A DNA stretch of 64,000 nucleotides from Sepioteuthis lessoniana (GCA_963585895.1 CAUZXS010002491.1:102501-166500), one strand, 5' to 3'. Shown: positions 31,883 through 42,644, counted from the first letter of the stretch. Notes: generated by a model not told the origin, from the sequence alone. Program-made: numbers and translations.

Positions 31883-32211
31883 TTCTCCACAAATAAAAAT
31901 CATTTCGCTGAAATACTATCTTCAGTAGTTAAAGTTTACTTTAAAATGATTCATATTTGTAAAAATATTTTCATAAAATCTGTGCGAAGAGTATTTAACA
32001 GATTTATTCGTGTGAAATAGCATTAATTATAACCATTTCACTGTTTTCAAACAAATAATTAATAGTAATCGGAGAAATGATTAATAGTAAATGTTTAATA
32101 GTAAAGATAATTATTCGTGTTAGATAGAAATAATAGAAACAATTTTACTGTGTGCGAAAAAGAGCTCAACCTTTTTATTTTAAAGTTAGCTACAAAATGT
32201 ATTTACAAATG

Positions 32212-32213
<2 letters not shown>
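31883..32213. other. Unassigned AT-rich spacer
   Basis: Some E-like words in plus sense (AACCATTTCACTGTTTTCAA); not enough to call. Confidence 0.4.

Positions 32214-32252
<39 letters not shown>
32214..32252. repeat. (TA)n-(TG)n microsatellite
   Basis: Short TA then TG run. Confidence 0.95.
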
Positions 32253-32256
<4 letters not shown>

Positions 32257-32259
<3 letters not shown>

Positions 32260-32430
32260 CGGGTTTGGCATTAAATAACATACAATGGTCGATATGCCAT
32301 AAAATCCAACCCAACCAAACTAAACTCAGTAGATATAGGTTAAATTATATCTCAGTAGAATAATAAAAAGATAGCCCAGGCATTAAATTGCCAACGAGGG
32401 ATGACATGCCATTAAAACTTAGTAAACATC
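32257..32430 (+). repeat. Two isolated shared 3' modules
   Basis: GGGTTTGGCATTAAATAACA...CCATAAAATCCAACCC (32262-32330) and AGGCATTAAATTGCC...GCCATTAAAACTTAG (32373-32427): tail modules of E/SINE-B without bodies. Confidence 0.65.
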
Positions 32431-32677
32431 ATTACTTGAAGTTTCTAAAAATCAAATGGAACTTGTTTTTATCTTTTCGTTTATTTTCTATGTAAATCAG
32501 TGTTAGAATTGTGAACTTTTCAAGAACGAGAAGTTTATGATGAGGAGAACGGAGTCGCATAACTTGGACCTTGAGTTGGAGTTTGAATGTCTTGGTTGGT
32601 TGATTATGTTTTACAGCATATAAAATCTTGTAGATTATTTAATGTCAAATACTCTTAATATACAAATATCAAATATA

Positions 32678-33283
32678 CCGAGCGCAGAAACAAGATATGG
32701 AAAAAAAATTTTAAAAACGTTTTTTTTTAGTCTGAGTAGTCCAATTCGTTCAAAAAGAAACAAAAAATTCGATAAATCTAAATGTTCATGATAAGCTCTA
32801 TTATTTAAGCAGGTTATCCTTAAAGTTCAGCCCAGTATGAGTGAGCAAGAAAAGAAACGACAACGAATCTATTATTTGCTTCATGCCAAAACCAAGCCTT
32901 CCAAAATTTCCAAAATAATTGGAGTTCCATTATGGCCTCCATCAAGCCGAGATCTTAATCCCATTGATAACGCTATATGGGGCATTTTAGAAAATGAAAC
33001 GAATGCTACTTCCCATCCAAATATCGGTTTGCTTAAGACTGTTATTGGGAAGGAATAGAATAAATTATCTGTAGAATTTATTTTGAAGGCATGCAAATCA
33101 TTTCGAAGACGTGTTGATACAATAATTGAAAAAAAAAAATGGTGGCCATATTGAGTAAATTTACTGCTTTCTGTGTATCTTTATATTTCATTGTTTATTT
33201 TTTAGAATTAGAATTAATCTTGTTTTATAATAGAGTCGTTTATTATTATTCTAGAATATTCCTAATTATGCTTCCGCACACTG
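32678..33283 (+). mobile_element. Tc1/mariner deletion derivative (MITE-like)
   Basis: Diverged terminal inverted repeats (CCGAGCGCAGAAACAAG left; CAGTGTGCGGAAGCATAAT, the complement, right) are flanked by TA at 32676-32677 and 33284-33285. At 606 bp it is less than half a full element. It retains a fused N- and C-terminal transposase fragment. Confidence 0.8.
32837..33150 (+). pseudogene. Tc1/mariner transposase, N- and C-termini fused
   Basis: Residues 1-30 (MSEQEKKRQRIYYLLHAKTK...KISKIIGV) form the start of a helix-turn-helix domain. An internal deletion then joins them to PLWPPSSRDLNPIDNAIWGI, the block holding the last catalytic D. Past a stop, frame continues FILKACKSFRRRVDTIIEKK, the usual C-terminus. 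The first two catalytic acidic residues are gone. The clean in-frame fusion gives a 73-codon ORF. Confidence 0.8.
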
Positions 33284-33299
33284 TATTTGATTTATAAAC

Positions 33300-33695
33300 G
33301 TATAGTTTATAGGTAATAAATTTTAAACGAGCCAAAGCCATTTTGTACACTGTTAAATGGTTTCTGTATTGTTATGCAACACTAATAGTCTTGTTTGCAC
33401 ACCGTTAAATGGTTTCAAATATTGCGATGTAATATTAATAATTTAATTTAACTGGGATTTCTTCGCACAGAGTAAAATGATTTCAAGAGCAGAAAATGCT
33501 TAGGTATTCCTATATGATCCACAAAGTGTACTTAATAGGTACAAACACTCCGAGTCATAGTGGACCAGGAAGTAATGGCAATGAAGAGGTATCCCACATT
33601 CCATAAAGGATTGGAGCATCACCATCATATGGTATCGTCTCATATTCAGGTCATTCGTTGAGTGGGGTCTTAACCCTCTGCAGAGATGCAGCCAA
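33300..33695 (-). repeat. Repeat E copy 10, decayed
   Basis: Internal ACACTGTTAAATGG units and an eroded head ending CTCTGCAGAGATGCAGCC. Confidence 0.65.
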
Positions 33696-33803
33696 TTTCG
33701 CTGAGAAATGTTTTGTTCAGAGAAAATGGTTAGTAACTAGAAATTGATAAATAGGATTGAATAGCTCTTCGAACTGAGCCCGAAAAGTTCTCCCACGAAG
33801 TCA

Positions 33804-33804
33804 C

Positions 33805-33865
<61 letters not shown>

Positions 33866-33885
33866 GTGTATATATATATATGTAC
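33804..33885. repeat. (CA)n-(TA)n compound microsatellite
   Basis: CA run then TA runs. Confidence 0.95.
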
Positions 33886-33897
33886 CGTATTGACAAT

Positions 33898-34398
33898 TAA
33901 TGCTACGTGCGAAATGGACATATAATGTTGATTACGATAGAACATAGGAATCTCGGAATTCAAAAACACGTAACGACTTCTTGATCAAGTACGAAACCTT
34001 TTTATTAACTTTGAGTTAAAGGTTTCGACGTAAGGAGGAGAGACACAATCTTCTATGCTGTCTTATTCATTTGGCCCCTATCTCGAGCGGCCCCCCATAG
34101 GGCGCAAGTTCGCCTCACGCCTGCGAGCTCCAAAAGTCGATCCTTCTCGTTTGGCGTCTCGTACCCGACTCTTATTTTCTTCAAATTCTCACATAAACCT
34201 CCGCGCGCTTCCGGTGTGTGACGTCACCCGCACCCTGTCACCCAGTATCGTCTCTGACAATTATGACATCTGAGTGAGACCTCCATCCGCCCGCGCGCAC
34301 CTACGTTAACACCTGCTTCAATGTTGCACCTAACTAACCCATGTGCTGAGCCGAAAACTCAAAGGCATGAACCGAAATCCCTCGGCTATATTATAACA
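33898..34398 (-). mobile_element. Solo LTR copy 3, truncated at one end
   Basis: Aligns with copies 1 and 2 from GTGCGAAATGGACAT to CTCGGCTATATTATAACA. The first ~45 bp (TGTTACA end) is replaced by microsatellite. Minus-strand sense contains TTAATAAAAAGG. Confidence 0.8.
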
Positions 34399-34837
34399 TA
34401 TATTGTTTGTACCCTGGGAAGAAAACCAGGAGGAAGCAGACGATCGGAAGAAAAACCGATACAAGACACTGCGTGCGGACTGAGTGGAAAGGGTTGGATA
34501 TGCCATGTAATTCCTATTGAGGTTGGTTGTTGTTATTTTCTAGGACACTCAGTCATTTCGTTTCTTTAAAAAAAAAAAAAGGATTCTCTGGCTGCAGTTT
34601 GAAAGTTGCCTCAAATCGTCTTCAGACCACGGTGCAATATGCATCAAGTTGGATTTGGTCGAAAGCAAAAAGTCTTCAGCATGAATGAAATGCACGTGGA
34701 ACCACCATTTCCGTGTGATTACATAACATCAAGAAACGGTTACTGTAAGCGCGTAATGACATCAACGGCCGAAAGTAAACGTGTTTTTAAAAATCACAAA
34801 CTGCACAAAAAATGAAGATGAACGTGCGTTTAGTTGA
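34399..34837 (+). other. Unassigned spacer with an open frame
   Basis: A frame opens after the stop at 34600 and runs to a stop at 34813 (about 70 codons, Cys/Lys/His-containing, ending FKNHKLHKK). TTGTTATTTTCTAG (34527-34543) upstream could be a splice acceptor, but the frame has a stop between. No homology recognised; possibly an orphan exon or chance. Confidence 0.2.
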
Positions 34838-34858
34838 TCTGGCGTATATATATATATA

Positions 34859-34945
34859 TACATATTTACCAACCCCTCTGCTCGGGCAGGATATGACACA
34901 AGGTCAATTTTTAAGCGGAATTTAGGAGGGTTTTATTCAGAATTT
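34859..34945 (-). mobile_element. SINE-C copy 4, 3' end only, with target duplication
   Basis: It carries the 3' ~85 bp of SINE-C (plus view ATTTACCAACCCCTCTGCTC...). TCTGGCGTATATATATATA is present at 34838 and again at 34946, so this is an independent, 5'-truncated insertion. Confidence 0.85.
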
Positions 34946-35099
34946 TCTGGCGTATATATATATATATATATAATTCTTTTAAATACCCTGTCCAGTGGCA
35001 AAAGTGGTGGCAGTACCGTCTTGAGTTACAGAGACTTTGTGATCTCCACTGGTTAGCAGCTGATGAGGACATTTTATCACACGTGTTTCCACACGTTGT

Positions 35100-35130
35100 A
35101 TGATGATTATATATATATATATATATATAA
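35100..35130. repeat. (TA)n microsatellite
   Basis: TA run, 3' side of an unassigned element containing CTGATGAGGACATTTTATC. Confidence 0.85.
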
Positions 35131-35261
35131 TTTGAATAAGGACATTTGCATATCTAACAATGCAGCCAAAAATATACCTGAAAAAAGAAAACCGAGTTGT
35201 TGAAATAAACAATTCATTCCCATATTCATTCCCATAACTTATTTCACCTTTCCAGTTATTG

Positions 35262-35662
35262 TTTGTTTTAGTTTATTCTATTGTAGGTAATTGAATGATA
35301 AATCTATTTTTATCTATTTTTATACTTAAAACAATTCTATTTCAAACAATTCACTTTAGCTTAAGTACACAGTTTAAATGTCGAAATAGTTCTATTTCAA
35401 ACAATTCACTTTAGCATCAGTACAAAGTTCATTTCTATTTGATCCATAAATACGACCCTGTCAGGTGCTACTACCCCAGGCCAAAGGGTTCATGGGAGCA
35501 GCTGCAATGAAGAGGTATTTGGCATTCCCTAATACTCCAACATTACTCGAGCTTCACCATCAGATTGTTTAATATAATTTCAGGACAGTCGTTGTGGAGT
35601 CTTACCCCTCTGCAGAGATGCAGTCAGTGTATTCTATAGCCCCAGCTGACAGGGCCCTCACC
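35262..35662 (-). repeat. Repeat E copy 11
   Basis: Eroded 3' module, two units of CAGTTCTATTTCAAACAATT type, and a head ending ATAGCCCCAGCTGACAGGG. Confidence 0.8.
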
Positions 35663-36235
35663 TTTCCCGTTTCATCAGATACTGCAATGTAGTTTTTAAA
35701 ATGAGAAACGATTATTTTATCTTAAATTACCATCGTTTACTTGGGAGCTTTTGTATTTTCAAATTTGAACATTATTGGAAAATTTCAACAGTTCTATATA
35801 ATAATCTCGATTCTTTTTTCGGATTTCTAATTCTTCCTAGGTCCTCTCCAAGACTTTGAGAGCCGTTCCCAGCGTCTCATCTACAATTTGTCTCACTGTC
35901 ACCCACAGCTTTTTTTTTTGTTCTCCAGCAAGGTTCAATTATTTGTCTATATTTTTCACGTTCGTTTATTTTCACCCCAAATTCACTTAACAGGAAGTTC
36001 ACTCTTTTTTTTATTTTGTAAATTATCACTAAATCTGGTTATCCGGCTTGTATTACGTGATTCGTTTGTACTTCAGGGTCTCAGAGAATTTTATGCATCT
36101 CACTCTTAAGTGAGTCACCTTACCCTTCCTGTCATGCCTAGTCTCAAACTCCTTTTGTGCAAGTTTGCTGCATTAGCTTAATCTGTGATTAATTGTTTCG
36201 TTACTATGACCGCTTAACCTACACTTGCTATTCTG
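35663..36235. other. Unassigned spacer
   Basis: Nothing recognised. Confidence 0.5.
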
Positions 36236-36925
36236 TTGCTGGTTGGTTGGTTGAGTTTTATGGTATATCAACCTTTGTAAGTTATTCAATGTCGAATCTA
36301 TTTTTATACAAATAAGCAGTTCTATTTTGTAAGAACTCAGGTTAGAATAAGTACACAGTATAATTGTCAAAAACATTTCTATTTCACGTTATTCAATTTA
36401 GTTAAACATTTATAATTCAACCAATGCAGTTTAGTAAAGTATAGATTTTCTTTACACATAGTTAAATGCCAAAACAGTTCTATTTCAAACAAGTCAGTTT
36501 AGCATACAAAAACAGTTCCATTTCAACTAATTCAGCTTAGCATAAGAACGCAGTTTAATTCAGTTTAGCATTAGTACGCAGTTTACATGTCAAAACAGTT
36601 CTATTTCAAGCATTTGAGTTTAGCATGAGTCGGCAGATTAAATATCAAAGCAGTTTTATTTCAAGTAATTCAGTTTAACATAAGTATGCATTTTAGTTCT
36701 ATTTGTCCCATGGATTGGACCCAATCAGCTGCTACCACTCCGGGCCAGAGTGGACCTGGGAGCGATGGCAATAAAGAGTTATTCGGCATTCCCCAAAGTT
36801 CCATTATTGCTGGAAACTCACCATCGGATCGTTTAGTGTCATATACAGGACACTTCTTGGAGGTGTCTTAACCCTCTGCAGAAATGCAGTCGGTATATTC
36901 TACAGCCTCAGCCGACTGGGAAATA
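36236..36925 (-). repeat. Repeat E copy 12, long
   Basis: TTGGTTGGTTGAGTTTTATG tail/module, seven to eight internal units with a clear ~55-bp period, and a complete head (GCCAGAGTGGACCTGGGAGC ... AGCCTCAGCCGACTGGG). It is the best example for seeing the internal period. Confidence 0.85.
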
Positions 36926-37106
36926 TACTGTTAAGTATCGATTTTCACTTTAACATAATTGGACCTTATAGTGTTATTTTGTGCTGCTATCAGAAGAGAC
37001 AGTTTCTCTCTGGACGTTTCCCTTTCTTAGTCATTTTAAGGTCTTTTAGTGTGCCATTTCGCTTGACTTTTATTCAAAATCGACGTTTTTCTTCCCATGT
37101 TTGTTT

Positions 37107-37344
37107 GGTTTGGTTTCTTTGTTTAATGGCATATCAACTCTTTGTAGGTTATTTAATGCCAAAGCCATTCTCCTAGAAAAACAGTACTGGTACTATTTAA
37201 CCCATAGCTGGGAAGATAAGGGGGTTCATACCTTTCCCAAGAGTATTTGCCCAAAAGTGAACGTAATAGCGCGACTGGAGTACGAACTCGCTTACTACGA
37301 TTCCGCAGTCCATCGCTTTAACCATTACACCACGAGGACACCCC
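37107..37344 (-). mobile_element. SINE-B copy 3, full length, 13-bp target duplication
   Basis: CCCATGTTTGTTT (37094-37106) and CCCATATTTGTTT (37345-37357) flank it with one mismatch. The minus-strand head GTCCTCGTGGTGTAATGG and GCGAGTTCGTACTCC, the Ceph-like block and the ...AAACCAAACC tail are all present. Confidence 0.9.
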
Positions 37345-37357
37345 CCCATATTTGTTT

Positions 37358-38351
37358 CCTAGTTTTTGCAGTTTTTCTTTCAGTACTTCCGTTGCCAATG
37401 CTGCTACTGGCTCCTTTAATACGTCTTTCCTTGCTCTTTTTAATCTAGCCTTCGTATCCTCGTATTGACGAATACACACAATCTTCTATCTTGGCGAGTC
37501 CTCTTCCTCTTCATTCTCTTGACACAGTCTATGTCATCTCTTAGATGTAAAGCCTGGTGCATCGTCATTAACATTCTTGTCTTTTGGTCGATTTGTCTGA
37601 GGACCTCCCTTGTCCATTTCAAGAATGGTCTAGATAATCTCACAATGGGAACTGCCCAGATGTTTATCCCTTTGATGAGATTTCTGCTGAAGACCTTGGT
37701 TTCGAGAAGCTTTTATTGTTTTTGGTTTTGTTTTTTTCATTTTTGCTTGTTTTATGGTGTCTGCTTCCAATATATCCAAAAATTAGTAGTCTTCCGACTA
37801 AGCGTTTAAATGCTTTCCTGGTTTAGTCGTTCAATTCCTTTTACTGTTTCTCTTTTCCAATTCATATTATCAGCATGACATATTCTTTACTAAATTTCAA
37901 TCTTATATACTGGCTGTATAATAGCATTATTTGTATCTGGATCTTCAGTTCTTTTTCAATTTTTGCATGTAGCTTTATAACATTCATGTACATGAGGTGA
38001 TTAAACATATAGTGTGATTTTGTTAATTTTCAACACCCCCTGTGCTCTCCCTAAGTATTTAATTTAGTAGCATCATTGTTATAACAAATTTTAAGGGTGA
38101 GAAGGAGTCTCCTTGGAAGATGCTTCTTTGGATTTTCATCTCTGCTCGGGTTTGATCTCCCACTATCTATTCTATCTTCCAGTTTTTAAACTTTCGGCGG
38201 ATATTTTGTATTTTTCAGAATCGCTCTTGTTCAATTTTGCGGGACCATATCATTGAAATTTTTTAGATTTACTCTTAATTTCTCACAATGATTCATAGGA
38301 TCTTATCTTTTATTATCACAAATATAATTTAAAGCAATAATAATATTAATA
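37358..38351. other. About 1 kb without a recognised feature
   Basis: Two overlapping ORFs (37465-37806, 114 codons; antisense 37440-37643) lack known motifs. GACACAGTCTATGTC and DIDCVKRMKRKRTRQDRRLC-type words suggest a decayed protein-coding mobile element, but I cannot name one. Confidence 0.4.
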
Positions 38352-38600
38352 AGAGGGATACCCAATTGCATTGTGGTTAACGTATTGGACTGTGAATTCG
38401 TAGTAAGCAAGTTCAAATTCAAGTCGGGCTACTATGTTCCCTTTTGAACCAATACCACTGGAATAGGTATGAATTCCCGAATTCCCCCAGCTATTAGTCA
38501 AATAGTACCACGAATGTCTTTTGACAAGCATGACTTCGGCATTAGATAACCCAGGAAGGTTGCTATACTGTTAAACAAAGAAACCAAAACCAAACATATA
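38352..38600 (+). mobile_element. SINE-B copy 4
   Basis: Head with GCATTGTGGTTAACG and GCAAGTTCAAATTC (eroded A/B boxes), the central block, and a tail ending AAACAAAGAAACCAAAACC. Confidence 0.8.
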
Positions 38601-38605
38601 CTACC

Positions 38606-38690
38606 ATTAACGTTTTTCTACAAGAATGGCTTTGACATTAAACAACCCACGAAGGTTAATATTCAATTAAATAAAGAAACCAAACCAAAA
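38606..38690 (+). repeat. Second SINE-B 3' end directly behind copy 4
   Basis: AAGAATGGCTTTGACATTAA...AAAGAAACCAAACCAAAA repeats the last ~80 bp of the element. Confidence 0.75.
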
Positions 38691-39565
38691 ATAATGATAG
38701 TCAACAAAAATGAAGAGAAATGAGAAACACAAGAGGTATCAGCTACTATTTTTCCCTCGTAATGCTTTTGTGGTATCAACGTTACTAATAAGTTCAGCGA
38801 TACTCCATCGCATTTCACAAACGGGACTAATTTCAATATTGTCAAAGTTGATGGTCTCTTTCAAATTTCCACAATTTATATTGAAGTATGGAGAAGATAT
38901 CGGCAGGAAAGGGTTATTCTACCAACTAGAGGTGATAACATCAATCAAAATGTCCGAAAATTGGTCACTTCTAAAGAAGTATGTGCGTATTTATCAAAAA
39001 TCGATGATTTTCTTCTCTTAATGGTGAATCTGATAAAGAGATGTCCGATCGATCGATTAAGAGATCAATAAATCTTATGAATCTAGATTATGTTTCTATT
39101 GATTTGTCTTTCTGGTAAAGATTTCTGTTGGCTGAATGAGATCATCGGCACTTTTATTTAGTTCGTGTAGGTGTTCAAGTACATATTGGGCTCAAGATTT
39201 TAGACTTTCATCAGTTGTTGATTATCAATATCAGGATTAGAACACATGTAGATGAATACAGCGTGGACACAGACCTCATCGCTGTATGGTGACGAGTACT
39301 TCGATAACTTTTAGGACTCCTACATGTCTGGTCTTGTACTAGACTCACAGAAGATTAGTAATAAAAACACTGTTTGCAAACTGTCGGCTTCATGTATAAC
39401 TATAATCACATTTTTTTTGTGAGAAAAAACTTGCAGTCAATAGAAATGAAGATTTCTCTCCCTACAATATTTTTCTTAATGAAATGAGCCCTCTGGTATG
39501 CGATAAGGCAAAAATGTAAACAAAACGAAAGCTACTACATAATGCCATATAATTCCCGAGATGAC
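38691..39565. other. Unassigned spacer with 103-codon ORF
   Basis: The ORF at 38710-39018 (start MKRNEKHKRYQLLFFPRNAF) has no recognised domain. Confidence 0.35.
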
Positions 39566-39605
39566 GTGGTTCGCTTGCTGGCTGAGTGGTATGATACTAG
39601 GTTAA
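39566..39605 (+). mobile_element. tRNA-like head fragment of the SINE-D copy 4 type
   Basis: GACGTGGTTCGCTTGCTGGC then TGAGTGGTATGATACTAGG matches the head at 14270-14315 (minus). It is cut off before the B box. Confidence 0.6.
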
Positions 39606-40092
39606 TATATGTTTTTCTGCTACCTTCATACTGTCGGATTTTAATCCATATTTACTTTCATACTGTCCTTTTGGAAAAAACAAAACAAATACCAAATAGA
39701 ATCTTAAACGACATTTAACGTGGATGACTTTAATACGATCTATATATATGAAAACTAACTGGTCGCTGTGTATTTCTTTATAAACGGGAGGTTTTGTCTC
39801 GCTTCTTTTGGAGATCCAACTTTTTCAAATATGTTTCCACGTTCTTATAACTTTTGAATTATGAACGCAATGTGCATGTTTGTGTATCTTTTCGTTGTAG
39901 ATTTCTCAATTGCTCCTGTCATCTCAGCAAGCATCCATCGCTATGTGAACTATTTTGATTTCCAAGTCCTGAAGAAGGTTACTGAAACCGAAACATAAGC
40001 GTCGACTTTACAACATCATAAATTCACCTATTTGGATTATGTTTTTTCTGCTACCTTTATACTGTAAGATTTTAATCCATATTTACTTTCAT
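39604..40092 (+). mobile_element. Hammerhead-bearing repeat with terminal direct repeats
   Basis: A ~56-bp segment (TTTTTCTGCTACCTT...TTTAATCCATATTTACTTTC) stands at 39610-39663 and again at 40038-40092, about 429 bp apart. A complete hammerhead lies just upstream of the second. This is the pattern expected of a partial tandem of a retrozyme- or Penelope-type unit. No protein is encoded. Confidence 0.6.
39964..40008 (+). ncRNA. Type I hammerhead ribozyme with GUC site
   Basis: Stem I AAGTC (39964-39968) pairs GACTT (40004-40008). Core CTGAAGA is at 39969-39975, then one extra A. Stem II is GGTT/AACC with loop ACTGA. GAA is at 39990-39992. Stem III is AC/GT closing a 6-nt loop, the minimal stem III typical of Penelope-type hammerheads. 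The cleavage triplet GTC ends at 40003. All core positions are intact except for the extra A beside stem II. Confidence 0.8.
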
Positions 40093-40110
40093 ATATATAT
40101 ATATATATAC

Positions 40111-40225
40111 CAAAAATAATTCGTGAGTCGGGACTATCCTACTATAGTTTCGCCTAAAACGGCTCCCCAGTGTACCTAATTCCGACTCCGTAGTAGGATA
40201 GTCCCGACTCACAAACTAATTTTTG
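40111..40225. repeat. Foldback: 35-bp inverted repeat
   Basis: CAAAAATAATTCGTGAGTCG... (40111-40145) is the near-perfect complement of 40191-40225 (...CGACTCACAAACTAATTTTTG). The 45-nt loop holds GTTTCGCCTAAAACGG, which recurs at about 44645 as GTTTCACCTAAACGG. Confidence 0.85.
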
Positions 40226-40490
40226 TAATTTTGCTCTACCTAGTATTGAGCACTATTTGTAATTGTTGCATCGCAGCATTTTGCAGAGGTTTTTTTTTGT
40301 TCTTTTGATCAACTGATTGAGTATCTCTTGATTTTTTTTCAATTGGTGTGACAAGGTCAACCTTTTCTTTTTCTTTCTCCCGATAACCTTTTTTTCCTAG
40401 GCAGTGATTCGAGATATATTGTTATCTCTTAATTCTGGCGTTTTTTTTCTTTCTCTTTGTCACCGTAAATGCTGTTAGGTAGTAAATTAG

Positions 40491-40491
<1 letters not shown>
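40226..40491. other. Unassigned T-rich spacer
   Basis: Nothing recognised. Confidence 0.5.
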
Positions 40492-40540
<49 letters not shown>

Positions 40541-40541
40541 T
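40492..40541. repeat. (TA)n-(GA)n compound microsatellite
   Basis: TA run then GA run. Confidence 0.95.
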
Positions 40542-41170
40542 ATTGTTCGATGCTTAACTTAGTCCATCCTATTTAAACCACTTGTGATTTTATTAACGTA
40601 CAGGGCTGAAGATGTTCATTAAACATATACGAGGCCAGGCTGAAAAGTTTATACTCTGTTAAATCGAACAAGACTAAACGAAAGCTTGATCTTGTCTGTT
40701 ATAGATGCCTCGACCGATAAGTGCATTCTATCAGAGTTTTTTTTTTTAATGAACTCCACTGATAATTAGTTAAAGATGGATATATTCATTTTTTGAATTA
40801 AAAAATACAATTATTATCAGATCCAGATAAATTCTTAAAACATCAAAAATAGCAACTGATCCTAATCAAAAACATTACACCATCCGATAGTTTTACACAA
40901 GGTTTACACTAAGCTATTTGTGGCAACAATTTTTATTTTGTTTCGCAAAAACGTATATCACCGAGATAGATAGATGCAGACATGCATTTTTAGGGTACCC
41001 GGTTAAGATATATAAATAATTGGAATACAGATTGAAGAGACAGAGGATGAATGATATAGATAAAAGAAGTGATGCTTTTAGTGAAAAGAGTCTATTAAGA
41101 GAAAAGAAAGAGGATTTTAAGATAAAAGCAAAAGAATCAACGAAGCATGACGAGCACGAAATAGATGGAG
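40542..41170. other. Unassigned spacer
   Basis: GGCTGAAGATGTTCATTAAAC (about 40603) resembles the first half of a hammerhead but the GAAA half is missing. Confidence 0.45.
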
Positions 41171-41228
41171 GGAGTAAGATAGATAGATAGATAGATAGAA
41201 AAACGTACGTTGCTAGCAATAAACTAAA

Positions 41229-41275
<47 letters not shown>

Positions 41276-41287
41276 ACGCGCATACGC

Positions 41288-41333
<46 letters not shown>

Positions 41334-41343
41334 ACACACATAC

Positions 41344-41384
<41 letters not shown>

Positions 41385-41564
41385 AAATTGCTGCTGAACT
41401 GTTACGATTGAGTAATGAGTTCGATGGTATTTTGGTCCTTAATGCTTGTGGTATACTGCCAATATTACACTAAACTTACTGCATATATAGAACAAGTGAT
41501 ATATATATATATATATACGTGTGTGTGTGGGTGTGAGAGAGAGAGAGACAGACAGACAGATAGA

Positions 41565-41599
<35 letters not shown>

Positions 41600-41690
41600 C
41601 GTGTGTGTGCGTGTGTGTGTATAGAGAGAGAGAGAAAGAGAGAGTCAGAGAGAGAGAGAGAGGGAGAAAGAGAGAGAGAGATTAAGATAG
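41171..41690. repeat. Microsatellite cluster (GATA, TA, TG, GA)
   Basis: GATA at 41171-41198; TA at 41233-41272, 41288-41331 and 41345-41380 separated by CACGCGCATACGCG and CCACACACATACG; TA-TG-GA-GACA at 41500-41690. Confidence 0.9.
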
Positions 41691-41714
41691 ATGGTTAGAT
41701 AGTTTTTAACAGCC

Positions 41715-41955
41715 TGGGATTGATTGGTTGTTTTTTGTTTAAAGACAACAATCTTCGTGTTTTATTTAATGCCAAAGCCATCGCTGTAGAAGAACAGTAA
41801 TGGTATTATTTAATCCACTACAGGGGAGGTAAGGGGGTTCGTCCTTTACTCAAGTGTATTTGTCCGGAAAAGAAAAGGTAATAGCGCGACTAGAGATCAA
41901 ACGCGCTTACTTCGATGTCTTAATCCAGCACTTTAGCCTCTATGCCATAAAGAAT
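41715..41955 (-). mobile_element. SINE-B copy 5
   Basis: Minus strand: eroded A box (ATGGCATAGAGG) and B box (GCGTTTGATCTC), the central block (ACTTGAGTAAAGGACGAACC) and the GGCATTAAATAAAACACG module. Confidence 0.8.
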
Positions 41956-42056
41956 TTCCAGCAGATGGATAAATAGATAGATACAAATAGATTTAGATAT
42001 ATTGATAGACAGATATGAAGAGATTGGCATATATCGATAATTAAAAATAGACTTAA

Positions 42057-42059
<3 letters not shown>

Positions 42060-42090
<31 letters not shown>

Positions 42091-42093
42091 CTT
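42060..42093. repeat. (ATAG)n microsatellite
   Basis: About eight units. Confidence 0.9.
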
Positions 42094-42254
42094 GAAAAAG
42101 AAAGAAAGAAATCAAGATGAATATGATCTAGATGTCAATATTTTGGCCCGTTAAAGCGAGTAGTATCTATCATGAAAAATTTCGAAATGGAAAGAGAACA
42201 TAAAATATTTCCTCGGAAAACACTTGTTCTTGGATGTGAACCAGTCGATGAAGC

Positions 42255-42312
42255 TAGTTTCGCCTTATAAGAAGCTCTGTATCGCCTTATAAGAAGCTCT
42301 GTATCGTCTTAT
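42255..42312. repeat. Short tandem repeat, 23-bp unit
   Basis: GCCTTATAAGAAGCTCTGTATC is repeated twice, with a third partial unit (GTCTTATG). Confidence 0.85.
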
Positions 42313-42444
42313 GCAGTGCTTTGCATGACACGATAGGCAATGGAGAAGTTGTGCCTATCATATCACTTCAGCTGTACATCACTCCCTCGTTTTACTCCTC
42401 TTCCTTGCCTGATACAATGCTTTTTCTGCTGGCTCGCTATCAAG

Positions 42445-42493
<49 letters not shown>

Positions 42494-42582
42494 ACGAAGA
42501 GGGAACCGTGGCTCAGCACGTAAAAATACTTCCCTCTTCTCACCTGTAATAAAACGACGTTTGAACGAAATTCAATCGACAA

Positions 42583-42639
<57 letters not shown>
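42445..42639. repeat. (CA)n, then (CA)n-(TA)n
   Basis: CA at 42445-42490; CA-TA at 42583-42639. Confidence 0.95.

Positions 42640-42644
<5 letters not shown>

Noticed and set aside
35060..35105. CTGATGAGGACATTTTATC as a hammerhead
   Set aside because: The CTGATGA core is followed by no matching GAAA half on that strand; the GGAAACACGTGTG word on the other strand lacks CTGANGA and would need G at the cleavage position.
40600..40640. CTGAAGATGTTCATTAAACAT as a hammerhead
   Set aside because: Stem II (TGTT/AACA) can form, but the following bases are TATACGAG rather than GAAA.
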